Shown here in pieces: positions 37,680-47,700 of a stretch of 64,000 bases of DNA. Numbering within the stretch: position 1 is the stretch's first letter; every line of letters begins with the position of its first letter. Origin of the DNA: Thalassotalea_A litorea (GTDB lineage Bacteria; Pseudomonadota; Gammaproteobacteria; Enterobacterales; Alteromonadaceae); assembly GCF_043642205.1 (NCBI RefSeq), contig NZ_JBHZSG010000003.1:124001-188000 (forward strand), written 5' to 3'. The notes under the pieces are model-generated. The model made no database searches and was not told the DNA's origin. It saw only the letters and a program-made list of their open reading frames with translations. A program made the position numbers and the translations under genes.

Positions 37680-39038
37680 ATGCCGGAAACTTCAGAGCAA
37701 GATTTTAGTCAACAACGTTTTTCGGAAATTAATACCGCATTACAAAGCGGTATGTTTGTATATGTCCGCAAAATGTTCCAGACTATGCCCGCGTACGATA
37801 TAGCTCTGCTGCTGGAATCCTCAACGTCAAAATCCCGTAACCTTTTATGGCAACTTGTTGATCCTGATTTACACGGTGAAATCCTCGAAGAGCTATCGGA
37901 AGAGGTACGTAAAGGCATACTGAAAAGTATGGACCCTGAAAAGGTCGCTGCGGTTGCCGAGGGTATGGATATTGATGATTTGGCTGAGGTTTTACGTACC
38001 CTGCCGGATGCCGTATATCAAGAAGTTCTGGGATCGATGGATTCTCAAGACAGGGCCCGGGTAGAGCAAGCGCTGTCTTACGAAGAAGATACCGCCGGCG
38101 GTATCATGAATACCGATACCATAACCTTGCGCCCGGATGTCACCATCGACGTGATACTTCGCTATCTGCGTCTGAAGGGGGAACTGCCTGAAGCGACCGA
38201 TTCCTTTTATGTCGTATCCCGCAATGATAAGTTTATTGGTTCGGTGTCATTAGCGGATCTTGTTACCGCTCGCCCGGAACAGACCATAGCAGAAATCACC
38301 GATTACAATACCATCCCGGTTCAGGTAAACATGCCTGATACCGAAGTGGCTACCTTATTTGAACGTTATGACTGGTTTTCGGCGCCGGTACTTGATGAAG
38401 ACGGTCATCTGCTTGGTCGTATCACCATCGATGATGTGATTGATATCATTCGTGAAGATGCTGAGCACTCCATGTTGAGTATGGCCGGTTTAGATGATGA
38501 AGCAGATACCTTTGCGCCGGTTTTAAAAAGTACCCGACAACGCTCCGTTTGGTTAGGTGTCAATATGGTTACTGCATTATTGGCCGTAGCCGTGTCTTCA
38601 ATGTTTGAAGGCATTTTGTCACAAATGGCAATTTTGGCGGTTTTGAACACCTTAGTGCCGAGTATGGGGGGTGTCGCCGGTGGTCAAACATTAACCCTGG
38701 TTATCCGCGGTATGGCATTAGGTCATATCGGCGATAGTAATGCCCGCAGTATCTTTACCAAAGAGCTGGCTATCGGCTTTTTAAATGGTTTGATTTGGGC
38801 AATTCTGGTCGCGGGTATCGTCGCTATCTGGAAACAGGATCTTGTGCTGGGAGGGATTATTGCGTTTGCAATGCTGATGAATCTGACTGCCGCAGGTATC
38901 GCCGGAGTATCAGTGCCAATTCTGTTAAAGCGGATGAACATTGATCCTGCGCTGGCCGGTAGCGTGATTTTAACGACCGTTACCGATGTGGTTGGTATTT
39001 TTGCATTCCTTGGCACCGCAACCTTACTGCTAAGCTAG
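37680..39038 (+). CDS. mgtE: Magnesium transporter MgtE
   Basis: MgtE is a gated magnesium channel. The 452-residue protein has the cytosolic N domain (to about 130), paired CBS domains (about 140-255), a connecting helix, and five C-terminal membrane helices (about 285-450). The pore region reads PSMGGVAGGQTLTLVIRG, the variant found in many proteobacterial members, instead of GGNxG. ATG at 37680. The upstream gap is long enough for a leader but shows no recognised magnesium riboswitch. Confidence 0.95.
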   Translation: MPETSEQDFSQQRFSEINTALQSGMFVYVRKMFQTMPAYDIALLLESSTSKSRNLLWQLVDPDLHGEILEELSEEVRKGILKSMDPEKVAAVAEGMDIDDLAEVLRTLPDAVYQEVLGSMDSQDRARVEQALSYEEDTAGGIMNTDTITLRPDVTIDVILRYLRLKGELPEATDSFYVVSRNDKFIGSVSLADLVTARPEQTIAEITDYNTIPVQVNMPDTEVATLFERYDWFSAPVLDEDGHLLGRITIDDVIDIIREDAEHSMLSMAGLDDEADTFAPVLKSTRQRSVWLGVNMVTALLAVAVSSMFEGILSQMAILAVLNTLVPSMGGVAGGQTLTLVIRGMALGHIGDSNARSIFTKELAIGFLNGLIWAILVAGIVAIWKQDLVLGGIIAFAMLMNLTAAGIAGVSVPILLKRMNIDPALAGSVILTTVTDVVGIFAFLGTATLLLS

Positions 39039-39158
39039 TCTGGCGTAAAACTTCATATTCGAGCAAAGCATTGTGTGTCTTTTAAACGCTCATCCACAGT
39101 AATAGGACATAGCGATTTGCACACTCACCTATCGGAATTCATATAAGAGGTATAATTT

Positions 39159-39422
39159 ATGGCGTTGTGGTTGTCTGTAACGATACTGTGTCTAGGGGCA
39201 GTAGGTCTGATGTTATTTATCGTAGGTTCGCTGTTTAGCGCTATCCATGCGCTAGGGAAAAAACATTACGTCTTTGGCTGGCTAAATTTTTTATTTTTCC
39301 CAGCCATCATTTATTGCGCAATCTATTGGCGTCAAGCCCTGTACCCGGCAAAACTTGTTTTCTCAGGCTTAGCCTTGTTATCCATTACCGGCGTGTTAAT
39401 TTTTATTTCCGAGACGGTTTAA
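39159..39422 (+). CDS. Small two- to three-helix membrane protein, unknown function
   Basis: An 87-residue hydrophobic protein with membrane segments near residues 5-28, 40-58 and 64-84. A short charged loop, GKKHY, follows the first helix. A GAGG ribosome binding site precedes the ATG. No family recognised. It follows mgtE by 120 bases on the same strand and converges with pmbA. Good start signal and coherent topology support a real gene. Confidence 0.7.
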   Translation: MALWLSVTILCLGAVGLMLFIVGSLFSAIHALGKKHYVFGWLNFLFFPAIIYCAIYWRQALYPAKLVFSGLALLSITGVLIFISETV

Positions 39423-39431
39423 AGGGGCAAG

Positions 39432-40775
39432 CTATTGCCCCGAAACCTGCATCTGTTCAATAAGCACTGAGCCGGTGCATATACTGCCTCGTCGATCATA
39501 GTCATTGCCGGTGGCAACCAGGCCTTTAAACATATCCTTGAGATTCCCGGCAATCGTCACCTCGGCAACCGGGAAAGCAATTTCACCGTTTTCGACCCAA
39601 AATCCAGCCGCGCCACGGGAGTAATCGCCATTGACGATATTTACGCCCTGCCCCATCAACTCGGTAACCAGTAACCCTGTGCCCAGTTGCTTCAACATGG
39701 CATCAAAGTCTCCAGCATTTGCTGAAATTTGCCAATTATGAATGCCTCCCGCATGGCCGTTGGTTTGGCGTTGTAATTTTCGTGCCGAATAACTGGTTAA
39801 CAGGAAGTTTTGCAATACGCCTTTTTCGATAATATCCATATCGACAGTTTTTACCCCTTCGGAATCAAAACTGCTACTGGCAAGGCCTTTCAATATATGT
39901 GGGCGTTCGACAATGTTTAGATGCTCAGGAAATACCGCCTGCCCCAGAGCTTCCAGTAGAAACGAAGATTTACGGTATAAATTACCGCCGCTTATCGCCG
40001 CAATCAGATGCCCAAACAAACCATTAGCTATGTCCGCACGAAATAGCACTGGGACTTTTTGAGTGGCAATCTTTTGCGTGCCAAGGCGGCTGATGGTTTC
40101 TTTCGCTGCCATCAATCCTACCTGCTCAGGCTTCCACAGATTTTGATAATCCCGACTGACGCTATAGGCATAGTCCCGTTGCATTTCTTCGCCCTGGCTG
40201 GCGATTAACATACAGCTTAACGAGTGACGACTGCTCGGGTAGCCCACAAGTTGTCCATGACTATTGCCGTAAACCTTAAAGCCTTCATAACTGGCAAAGT
40301 TTGCGCCATCAGAATTTGTTAAACGCGGATCAGATTGCAGTGCTGTCAATTCGGTTTCTCGGGCGATCTCAATCGCTTGCTCAGCCGTAAACGTGTGCGG
40401 ATGATATAAATCTAAGTCTTTCGGCTGATATTCCAAAAGGTCGGCGTCGGCCAATCCCGAATAGGGATCCACCGATGTATATTTGGCTATTTCAATCGCA
40501 GCTTTAACCGCTTGCTCAAGGGCTGATTCAGACAGATCGGCGGTCGATGCCGAGCCTTTTCTCCCTTGCTGGTACACGGTGATCCCTAGTGCGCCATCGT
40601 TGGTAAACTCAACAGTTTCCACTTCACCAAACCGAGTTGCCACGCTTAAGCCTTGTTGCTTGCTCATTGATGCTTCGGCCGAATCGGCACCAAGTTGTTT
40701 GGCTTTTGCCAATACGTCGGCGAGTCGTTGTTTTACCTGTTGCATCTGTTCGGTCAGGATTTTCACGTCTGACAT
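39432..40775 (-). CDS. pmbA: Metalloprotease subunit PmbA/TldE
   Basis: PmbA (TldE) pairs with TldD to form a protease that processes modified peptides such as microcins and degrades CcdA. The 447-residue protein shares the TldD/PmbA fold (VTRFGEVETVEFTNDGALGITVYQQGRKGSAST, FWVENGEIAFPVAEVTIAGNL) but lacks the HExxH of TldD, as expected for this subunit. Start ATG at 40775. Divergent from darP, as in E. coli. Confidence 0.96.
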   Translation of the reverse strand: MSDVKILTEQMQQVKQRLADVLAKAKQLGADSAEASMSKQQGLSVATRFGEVETVEFTNDGALGITVYQQGRKGSASTADLSESALEQAVKAAIEIAKYTSVDPYSGLADADLLEYQPKDLDLYHPHTFTAEQAIEIARETELTALQSDPRLTNSDGANFASYEGFKVYGNSHGQLVGYPSSRHSLSCMLIASQGEEMQRDYAYSVSRDYQNLWKPEQVGLMAAKETISRLGTQKIATQKVPVLFRADIANGLFGHLIAAISGGNLYRKSSFLLEALGQAVFPEHLNIVERPHILKGLASSSFDSEGVKTVDMDIIEKGVLQNFLLTSYSARKLQRQTNGHAGGIHNWQISANAGDFDAMLKQLGTGLLVTELMGQGVNIVNGDYSRGAAGFWVENGEIAFPVAEVTIAGNLKDMFKGLVATGNDYDRRGSICTGSVLIEQMQVSGQ

Positions 40776-40901
40776 GATTGAATTCCAAAAAATTTATCTT
40801 AATGCTTGCATGCAAGCTTACCATAGAGATCAACTGGATGATGAATAAAGTGGTGGTTATGATGTATAATTTTGCCATTAATCCCCGGTAAGCAATGATC
40901 A

Positions 40902-41426
40902 ATGAGCAAACACAAAGATATCGACGAGCAACCAGATGAAGAAATCATCTATGTCAGTAAATCCGAATTAAAACGCGATATGAGAGAACTGCAGGAGTTT
41001 TCTATAAAACTCGCCAAGTTAAGCGTTAAGCAACGCAATATGTTACCGCTTAATGAAGAAATCATGGAAGCGCTGGCATTGGCCGATAGAATTCGCAATA
41101 AGCACGATGCATTTCATCGCAACATTCAGTTTATTGCCAAACAGCTACACGGTGATAACGAGGAAGAAGTGAAACTTGCTTATGACAAGATCACCAACAA
41201 GCACTCTCAGGAGCTTCTAAGAGTCACTAAGCTCGAAGAAATCCGTGAACAACTCATCACCGGTGATAACGAAGTCATTGAAAACCTTATCGCTGAACAT
41301 GACGGTTTTGAGCGACAGCGCTTACGTCAGCTTATTCGTCAAGCGGCAAAAGAAGTAAAATCTGGTAAACCTGGTAAGAGTTTTAAGGAATTGTATAAAT
41401 ACTTGTCGGAGAATATTCCGGTATAA
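40902..41426 (+). CDS. darP: Ribosome-associated protein DarP (YjgA)
   Basis: DarP binds late 50S assembly intermediates and helps maturation of the peptidyl-transferase centre. The 174-residue basic, helical protein (DUF615) shows ISKSELKRDMRELQEF-like start (YVSKSELKRDMRELQEF), LPLNEEIMEALALADRI, and C-terminal GKPGKSFKELYKYLSE. Divergent from pmbA, the conserved pairing. Confidence 0.95.
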   Translation: MSKHKDIDEQPDEEIIYVSKSELKRDMRELQEFSIKLAKLSVKQRNMLPLNEEIMEALALADRIRNKHDAFHRNIQFIAKQLHGDNEEEVKLAYDKITNKHSQELLRVTKLEEIREQLITGDNEVIENLIAEHDGFERQRLRQLIRQAAKEVKSGKPGKSFKELYKYLSENIPV

Positions 41427-41437
41427 ATCTAGCTAAC

Positions 41438-41767
41438 CTAACTGGAAGGAACAACGCATTTTTGCATTCGTCTTTTGTTTTCATTAACGGCAGACACCGA
41501 TGTCAGATTTTCTGGGATTTGCGATAAAATGCGTTGTTTACATAAATCTTCGAAGGCGTCGGCAGTATCCATGCAATGGTAGTAATCAATACTGTCCGTG
41601 TATCCATTTGAGCGCTCACGACACAATGCATTGACCAAAGCCATGGCTTCGTCTAACACATCATTGGACGGGTATTGAAAGTCAGGCTCAGAAGAATTAA
41701 AAATCATTCCCTGTTTTAGCAATACTGCAGAGACGATGATTATCAAACCAAGCAGTAATTTTTTCAT
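41438..41767 (-). CDS. Small secreted or membrane-anchored four-cysteine protein
   Basis: A 109-residue protein with an N-terminal hydrophobic signal/anchor (MKKLLLGLIIIVSAVLL) and four cysteines in the exported part (LCRE, HCMD, LCKQ, KCVV), suggesting two disulfides in the periplasm. ATG at 41767 has a GGAGG site just upstream; a start three codons earlier is less likely. No family recognised. Convergent with darP. Confidence 0.7.
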   Translation of the reverse strand: MKKLLLGLIIIVSAVLLKQGMIFNSSEPDFQYPSNDVLDEAMALVNALCRERSNGYTDSIDYYHCMDTADAFEDLCKQRILSQIPENLTSVSAVNENKRRMQKCVVPSS

Positions 41768-41896
41768 AGCCTCCATCCTTATCGCACTTGAAATTGGGCA
41801 TACTTCCTTTGCCCAATACCTACCACCCGACGATAGCGCAATTTTTAAGCAATAACAATAACCTAGTTTGTACTCACTATCTGTTTGTAAAGCTTT

Positions 41897-41958
41897 ATAC
41901 CAATCCCATTAAGTTTGTGCACAACTCAGAGTTAGCAATAATTTAATGGGATTGGTAT
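41897..41958. repeat. Compact palindromic element (fused termini of the ATACCAATC family)
   Basis: A 62-base element with 16-bp perfect terminal inverted repeats (ATACCAATCCCATTAA and its complement). Its left 39 bases match the inward-read right end of the 265-bp element at 43525-43789, and its right 25 bases match the complement of that element's left end, each with one mismatch. It thus looks like the two termini joined with the interior deleted. It ends 30 bases from the tldD stop codon. Confidence 0.85.
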
Positions 41959-41988
41959 TAGTAGGTAAGAAATCCGGCGAAAGGTGCC

Positions 41989-43428
41989 TTAATTAGTACC
42001 ACCTATGGTTAACTCATCCACTTTAAGAGTTGGCTGACCAACGCCTACCGGTACACTTTGACCGTCTTTACCGCAAACCCCGACGCCATGATCCAGTTCA
42101 AGATCATTGGCAACCATACTGACTTTTTTCATTGCTTCAGGTCCAGAGCCTATCAAGGTAACGCCTTTTACCGGAGCCGTAATTTTACCATTTTCAATCA
42201 GGTAAGCTTCCGCCGTCGTAAAGACAAACTTACCGCTGGTAATATCTACCTGCCCGCCAGCAAAATTCGGTGCATAAATCCCTTTTTCTACCGATGCAAT
42301 GATATCTTCCTTGCTATGTGGGCCATTGAGCATGTATGTATTGGTCATTCGTGGCATTGGTAAATGCGCATAGGACTCGCGACGACCATTTCCGGTAGGG
42401 TTTACCCCCATCAGTCTGGCATTTTGCTTGTCCTGCATATAGCCTTTCAAAATACCGTTTTCAATCAACAGGTTATATTGTCCCGGCGTTCCTTCATCAT
42501 CGATACTTATGGAGCCACGACGATTTTCCATCGTACCGTCATCAACAACAGTACATAATTGGGATGCGACCTGCTGGCCAACTTTACCAGAAAACGCTGA
42601 TGAACCTTTGCGATTGAAATCGCCTTCTAGACCATGGCCTACGGCTTCATGTAACAAAACGCCTGGCCATCCTGCGCCGAGTACAACCGGAAGCGTTCCT
42701 GCCGGTGCATCAATAGCTTGTAGATTCACTAAGGCCTGACGCACTGCCTCTTTGGCATAAAACTGAAAACGAGGTTGGCTATTGACCACGTCAAAAAAGT
42801 AATCGTAGCCGAATCGGCCACCGCCGCCACTGCTGCCGCGCTCGCGCTGACCATGTTCTTCGACAAGTACCGAACAGTTAAGACGTACCAGAGGACGGAT
42901 ATCTGTTGCGTAGGTACCATCACTGGCGGCAACCAAAACCTTCTCGTAGACGCCTGATAGACTCGCGATCACCTGTTTCACCCGTGAATCGGCTTGTCTT
43001 GCACACGCTTCAATGTCATGCAACAAGGTGATTTTCTGTTCCTGGCTAAGACTTCCTAAAGGGTTATCTGCACCATAAAAGTTATGGCGTTGCTGTTGCG
43101 AGAATGCTTTAGTTGTAAAACTTTGACTTTCGGAGGTGATCCCACGGGCTGCACCAGCGGCACGATTTAATGCGGTTAAATTGATATCGTCGGAATAGGC
43201 AAATCCGGTTTTTTCACCGCTGATTGCCCTGACCCCAACACCACGTTCGATGTTAAACGAACCTTCCTTAACAATACCGTCTTCTAAAACCCAGGATTCA
43301 TGATTGGACGATTGAAAATACAGATCTGCATAATCAATTTGCTTTTGACAGATAAAGCCTAACGTGGCTTGCAAATCATCTGGGGTTAATTCACTGCTGT
43401 GCAGTAGTTCTTGCTCTACAAGGTTCAT
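41989..43428 (-). CDS. tldD: Metalloprotease subunit TldD
   Basis: TldD is the zinc-bearing catalytic subunit of the TldD/TldE protease. The 479-residue protein contains HEAVGH at residues 260-265 and the conserved GSSAFSGKVGQQVAS, GRRESYAHLPMPRMTNTYM and VCGKDGQSVPVGVGQPTLKV regions. Related enterobacterial genes lie in a yhdP-nit-tldD order; here the 265-bp element separates tldD from nit. Another copy of the repeat family lies just after its stop codon. Confidence 0.97.
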   Translation of the reverse strand: MNLVEQELLHSSELTPDDLQATLGFICQKQIDYADLYFQSSNHESWVLEDGIVKEGSFNIERGVGVRAISGEKTGFAYSDDINLTALNRAAGAARGITSESQSFTTKAFSQQQRHNFYGADNPLGSLSQEQKITLLHDIEACARQADSRVKQVIASLSGVYEKVLVAASDGTYATDIRPLVRLNCSVLVEEHGQRERGSSGGGGRFGYDYFFDVVNSQPRFQFYAKEAVRQALVNLQAIDAPAGTLPVVLGAGWPGVLLHEAVGHGLEGDFNRKGSSAFSGKVGQQVASQLCTVVDDGTMENRRGSISIDDEGTPGQYNLLIENGILKGYMQDKQNARLMGVNPTGNGRRESYAHLPMPRMTNTYMLNGPHSKEDIIASVEKGIYAPNFAGGQVDITSGKFVFTTAEAYLIENGKITAPVKGVTLIGSGPEAMKKVSMVANDLELDHGVGVCGKDGQSVPVGVGQPTLKVDELTIGGTN

Positions 43429-43883
43429 AAATAGGATAAATCGTTAAATAATCAAAGACGAAAGATATACCCTGTATCTTACACCGTCTGATATTTTTTC
43501 GCTCAGTTAATTGTCAGGCTTGCTATACCAATCACATTAAATTATTGCTCACTCAGTGAGAGTTTAAAGGCTTTTAGACAAGGCTTTGGTTGCAGAGATT
43601 GGTTATTCCATTGTCAAAATCAGTGACGCAGGATAAACGCCTTTAAAACTCACCCGTAGGGAGTTTACCAGAGGCCCATTTACGGCCCTATATTTCATTA
43701 ATATAGAATGACTATATCAATAAAATCTATGTTGTAACTGAACCTCTGCCCTAACTCTGAGTTGTGCACAAACTTAATGTGATTGGTATTAGGATCGAAT
43801 AACGCGGTAAAGATAGTAGATTATCGCCCCACACAGCTGACAGTAGCGCTGTTCACGAGATAGGAAATGACTCAATTAGCGAT
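43429..43883. other. nit-tldD intergenic region
   Basis: About 455 bases. Apart from the 265-bp repeat element it holds 96 bases directly upstream of tldD and 94 bases downstream of nit. No gene is supported. If tldD is not read through from nit, its promoter must lie in the 96 bases or inside the element. Confidence 0.5.
43525..43789. repeat. 265-bp MITE-like element with 16-bp terminal inverted repeats
   Basis: Bounded by ATACCAATCACATTAA at 43525-43540 and its perfect complement at 43774-43789. Subterminal parts differ: the left continues ATTATTGCTCACTCAG, the right (inward) GTTTGTGCACAACTCAG. No open frame, so it is non-autonomous. It lies between nit and tldD, in opposite orientation to the compact copy at 41897-41958. 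No clear target-site duplication. Confidence 0.85.
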
Positions 43884-44792
43884 TTATTTTAGCGCGGATT
43901 TATCATAAGCATTGAACTGCAGCGAAAACCGATTATGCTCATTTACCTCAATGCTGGCACGAACTTGTTGCAGTAGTTGTTTATCAAACTGAGTCGTGAC
44001 CAAACCACTTAACTGCTCCCTGGTGTCGATAATCTGACACTCGCCCCAAGGATTCACCACCATGGCATGACCAAAGGTTTCCCTGCCATTGGCGTGAAGC
44101 CCCTGTTGTGCTGCCGCCACCATGTAGACCTGATTTTCTATGGCTCGAGCTTGCAATAAAGGCTGCCAATGGGCTTGCCCGGTTACCTGCGTAAAGGCAC
44201 TTGGTAAACAAATCACCTCCGCCCCTTGTTGACGCATGGCACGAAACAATTCCGGAAACCTTAAATCATAACAAATCGCAAAACCGACCTTAACTCCGTT
44301 AATATCCACACAGGTGATTTTCTCGCCCGGGTCGGTGTAACGAGATTCTTGATAACTACGGGTATTATCGTCAACACGGACATCAAACAGATGAAGTTTC
44401 TGGTAATCGGCAAGCAGTGTTCCATCGGGCGAAAATAACAGACTACTCGCATGAAAGCGTGTCCCCTGAGCACTTTGGGTGGGAATCGAGCCCGCTAACA
44501 AATAACATCGATGCTTTTTCGCAAGCTGAGCCAGAGCTGACTGCATCGTCCCTGGGCTTAAATCAAATAACGATTCGGCCAGCTGTAACTGTTCCTGATC
44601 AGAGCCACCAAAATACAGACAGCATTCTGGAAGCACAACCAGATGGGTATCATCGCCGTTAAAATTATCGCTGTCAGATTCGTTTAGCTTATGGCAGGCA
44701 TTAACTGGATGAGCCGTTAGAATTCGGTCTATTTCCGCCAGGTTGGCATCGATATCCGGGCGCGAAGTCATCTGTAATGCCGACAACCACAT
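43884..44792 (-). CDS. Nitrilase-superfamily amidase, Nit1-like
   Basis: A 302-residue carbon-nitrogen hydrolase. The Glu-Lys-Cys triad is Glu56 (VVLPE), Lys132 (YQKLHLFDV) and Cys174 (FAICYDLRFPELFR). The SAFTQVTGQAHWQPLLQARAIENQ block is typical of Nit1-like deaminated-glutathione amidases, a metabolite-repair role. A polar stretch near residues 34-50, rich in Asn and Asp, looks like a small insertion. It follows yhdP by two bases and precedes tldD. Confidence 0.9.
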   Translation of the reverse strand: MWLSALQMTSRPDIDANLAEIDRILTAHPVNACHKLNESDSDNFNGDDTHLVVLPECCLYFGGSDQEQLQLAESLFDLSPGTMQSALAQLAKKHRCYLLAGSIPTQSAQGTRFHASSLLFSPDGTLLADYQKLHLFDVRVDDNTRSYQESRYTDPGEKITCVDINGVKVGFAICYDLRFPELFRAMRQQGAEVICLPSAFTQVTGQAHWQPLLQARAIENQVYMVAAAQQGLHANGRETFGHAMVVNPWGECQIIDTREQLSGLVTTQFDKQLLQQVRASIEVNEHNRFSLQFNAYDKSALK

Positions 44793-44794
44793 GC

Positions 44795-47700
44795 TTATGG
44801 TGCCCCTTTGTCGTTTTTCTTTTTATCTTTTTTGGTCGACTGTTTGTCCTCTGGCAGCGTAACAATGGACTCTTGTTCTGCTGTCGCCGGAGATACAATT
44901 TTTAACGTCGGTTTGCGATCATCGGCTTTCATTTTCCGACTGCGACGCTCGACTTCATTGAATACCGGTTCATCGATGGTACCGGTGAGTTCGAAGTTAA
45001 TTACCGAGATCACTTCCGATTTCTGCAAAACTTCATCAACAACCATGGCTCCAATCCCAGCGGCCGGGTTAATAGCAAATGCAAGAATAATGGGAATTGA
45101 TGATGTTATTTTAGGCGCAAACGACATTTTATAATCCAGACTTTCGTCAATCAGGTTGGTATTGCCTGTAATCGTGACGTTGCCTGCCACCCCATCCATA
45201 CGCAAATTATCGGTGAATAACACGCCATCGTTAAGAATAAAGTCGCCTTTAATGTCGTTATAAAACATACCCTTGGCGAAAACGTCGCGAAAATCCAGAG
45301 CAAGCTTGCGCACTAACGTCTGAATACTGAACAATGCCAGCAAACGCGCACCTTTATCATCAACATCTGCCAAATAGCCATCATCTAACCGAGCACTGAC
45401 TTTGCCATGCAGGCTGTCCAATTCGAAGTTCTGTGGTCCACCCTGCCAGTTAAAGGTAAAAGTAGACGCTAGTCCGCTATCGCGAATTTCGGAACCAAAG
45501 CCCAATTGCTCCAATTCATCGCCAATATCATTGGCGGTAAACGTCCCCTGGATATCGGTTAGATTGGCTTCATCATTAACCAACCATTGCCCAGATAAAT
45601 TCAAATTAAAGCCCTTGCGAGCCGCGCTAAAGGATTCCAGAGTAGCAACATTAGTACCACCCTTAATCAAAGAAAACGTTACCTTGCCAAGATCCAGGTT
45701 TTGATACTTACAGCTAGAGCAGGAAAATAGAATTTTTGGCATATCCGCTGGTAGGAAACTCATTTCGGTTACCGCATCTTCTATGATCGCAATTTCCTCT
45801 TCTACCTCCTGCTGCGTTTTAGGAACATTTTCCATCAGGTGAATAAAGTCAGCATCGATTTCTAGCCCTTGCCTGGCAAAATCATGATGGAATTTCACTC
45901 GACTACGCGCTTCATCGGAATTTAGCTGCAGTAACCACCAATCTGTTTTGTCGACAAGATTAAAAGAAACATCGGTAAGGTCTTGTCTGAAAAATTTTAA
46001 TCGGGCGATATTCCCGCGAATACGCTCCGGCGCCTGAATAAAGCTCGGCGCTACTGAAGATGCGCCTCCATTCGGTATACTGGTTAAAATATCACTGACC
46101 AGAGAATACCAGGGCTGCAGTTCAATCTCTTGCAGATCGGTGGTGATGTGAAAGCCCTCTAACGGCAAAAACATTTTTTCCCGGCCGAGAATCAAATGTG
46201 ACCGTTTAAATCGCACCTGTTGATGCAGTAACTCACCAAAAAAGTTAAGTTCATCACCAAGTCTTACCTCAATATTGGAGTTATTTGCTCGCCCATTAGC
46301 GGTTGCGCGTAACGTAAGTGCGGTACCGGTCGCTTTACGATAAGGAGCTGGCAGAGCAAGACTTGCAGCCTCAAGATCAGAGTCAATGGTTAGCTTATAG
46401 CTAAACTCCCCTTCTGAGGGCATAAACAACGCCAAATCACCTTGCCAGTTCACAGGGCCGCTAATATAAGGTTGCAACGGTTCGGGGATTTCCCCTTGAT
46501 AATGCGCTTCCTGCCAATTGCCGGTAAGCCCTAAATCAACCTGATAAAAATCGTCTTCAATGCGCCCGTCTACATCAATATTCATTGGCAGATCGCGCCA
46601 CAGCATTTGCAGGTTATCCGCCTTGATAGCGGAGTTTTCAAAATTTAACTGGCCCTTGATATGACGAAATGCCATGTCTGGCGCCGCTAACTTAGCACTT
46701 AGATCGGTAAAGTTCACTTCGCCTTTGGCGATCGCTTTGCTCGTTTGCGTTAATGGTAAATCTAACGAAAACCAGCCTGTCACATCTCCCTGAGGGTCAA
46801 TAAAGGTCAAGGTCTCACCGACACTTTTTTTAAGAGGGCTGTTCAGCATAAGTTGTTTCAGGCGCTCACCATTGGTCGCTACCGGAGTGCGTACCGTTAA
46901 CAGGCCGGCCTTACTCTTTAGTTCCGGAATCGCTACTTTTACATTTCGGGTAGGGATCCCTTGCAAACGTCCATCATGAGCAGTGATCAACATGGAATTA
47001 TTGGTGAAATTCAGATTCGCCTTGAGCTGTTCGATGGCAGGCCAGTCTTGCTGAAACTGATATTTACTTTGTTCAATATCGGCATCAACGACAAAGATTC
47101 CGGAATTATCGGTAAATGGAAAGTCCTGCAATGCGCCATTAAATATAACGCTCGCCCGGGTTATATTACCGTAGAAAATAGACTGATTAAGATAACTCAC
47201 CAAATTTGGTGACATTTTTTTCAAAGGCAGATAATACTTAGCACGACTAACATCACCATTGTTAACCGTCACACCTAATGCCATTGACATGGGTTCATCG
47301 ACAGGATTGAACAACGTCATTTTTCCATCGAGATTTAATTCATCGGAATCCAGATTTATCTCATCAGCCTCAAAACGCCATTGTTTGTCGGAAAATTCGA
47401 AGTGGATATCTGCATTGAGTTCGGTCACCGGCATTGGTCTGGCAAAATGTTCACCAAAATCCAGTTCGCTATCACTACTGGTAACACTGGCAAATACCTG
47501 GTTATTTACCATCTGCACCCTTGAGTGAAAATTCTCAATCCCTGGAATTGCGCCAACATTTTTCCAACTGAAATCCTGCATTTTCATCGACGCCAACGTA
47601 TAACGAGGCCTGACCTGGTAATGCAGCTGCTCAATATCTCCCTGTATGCGCAACTGCTTTAGCAAATCATACTGTTCAAAAAGGCCTTCAGTGAGCGGTA

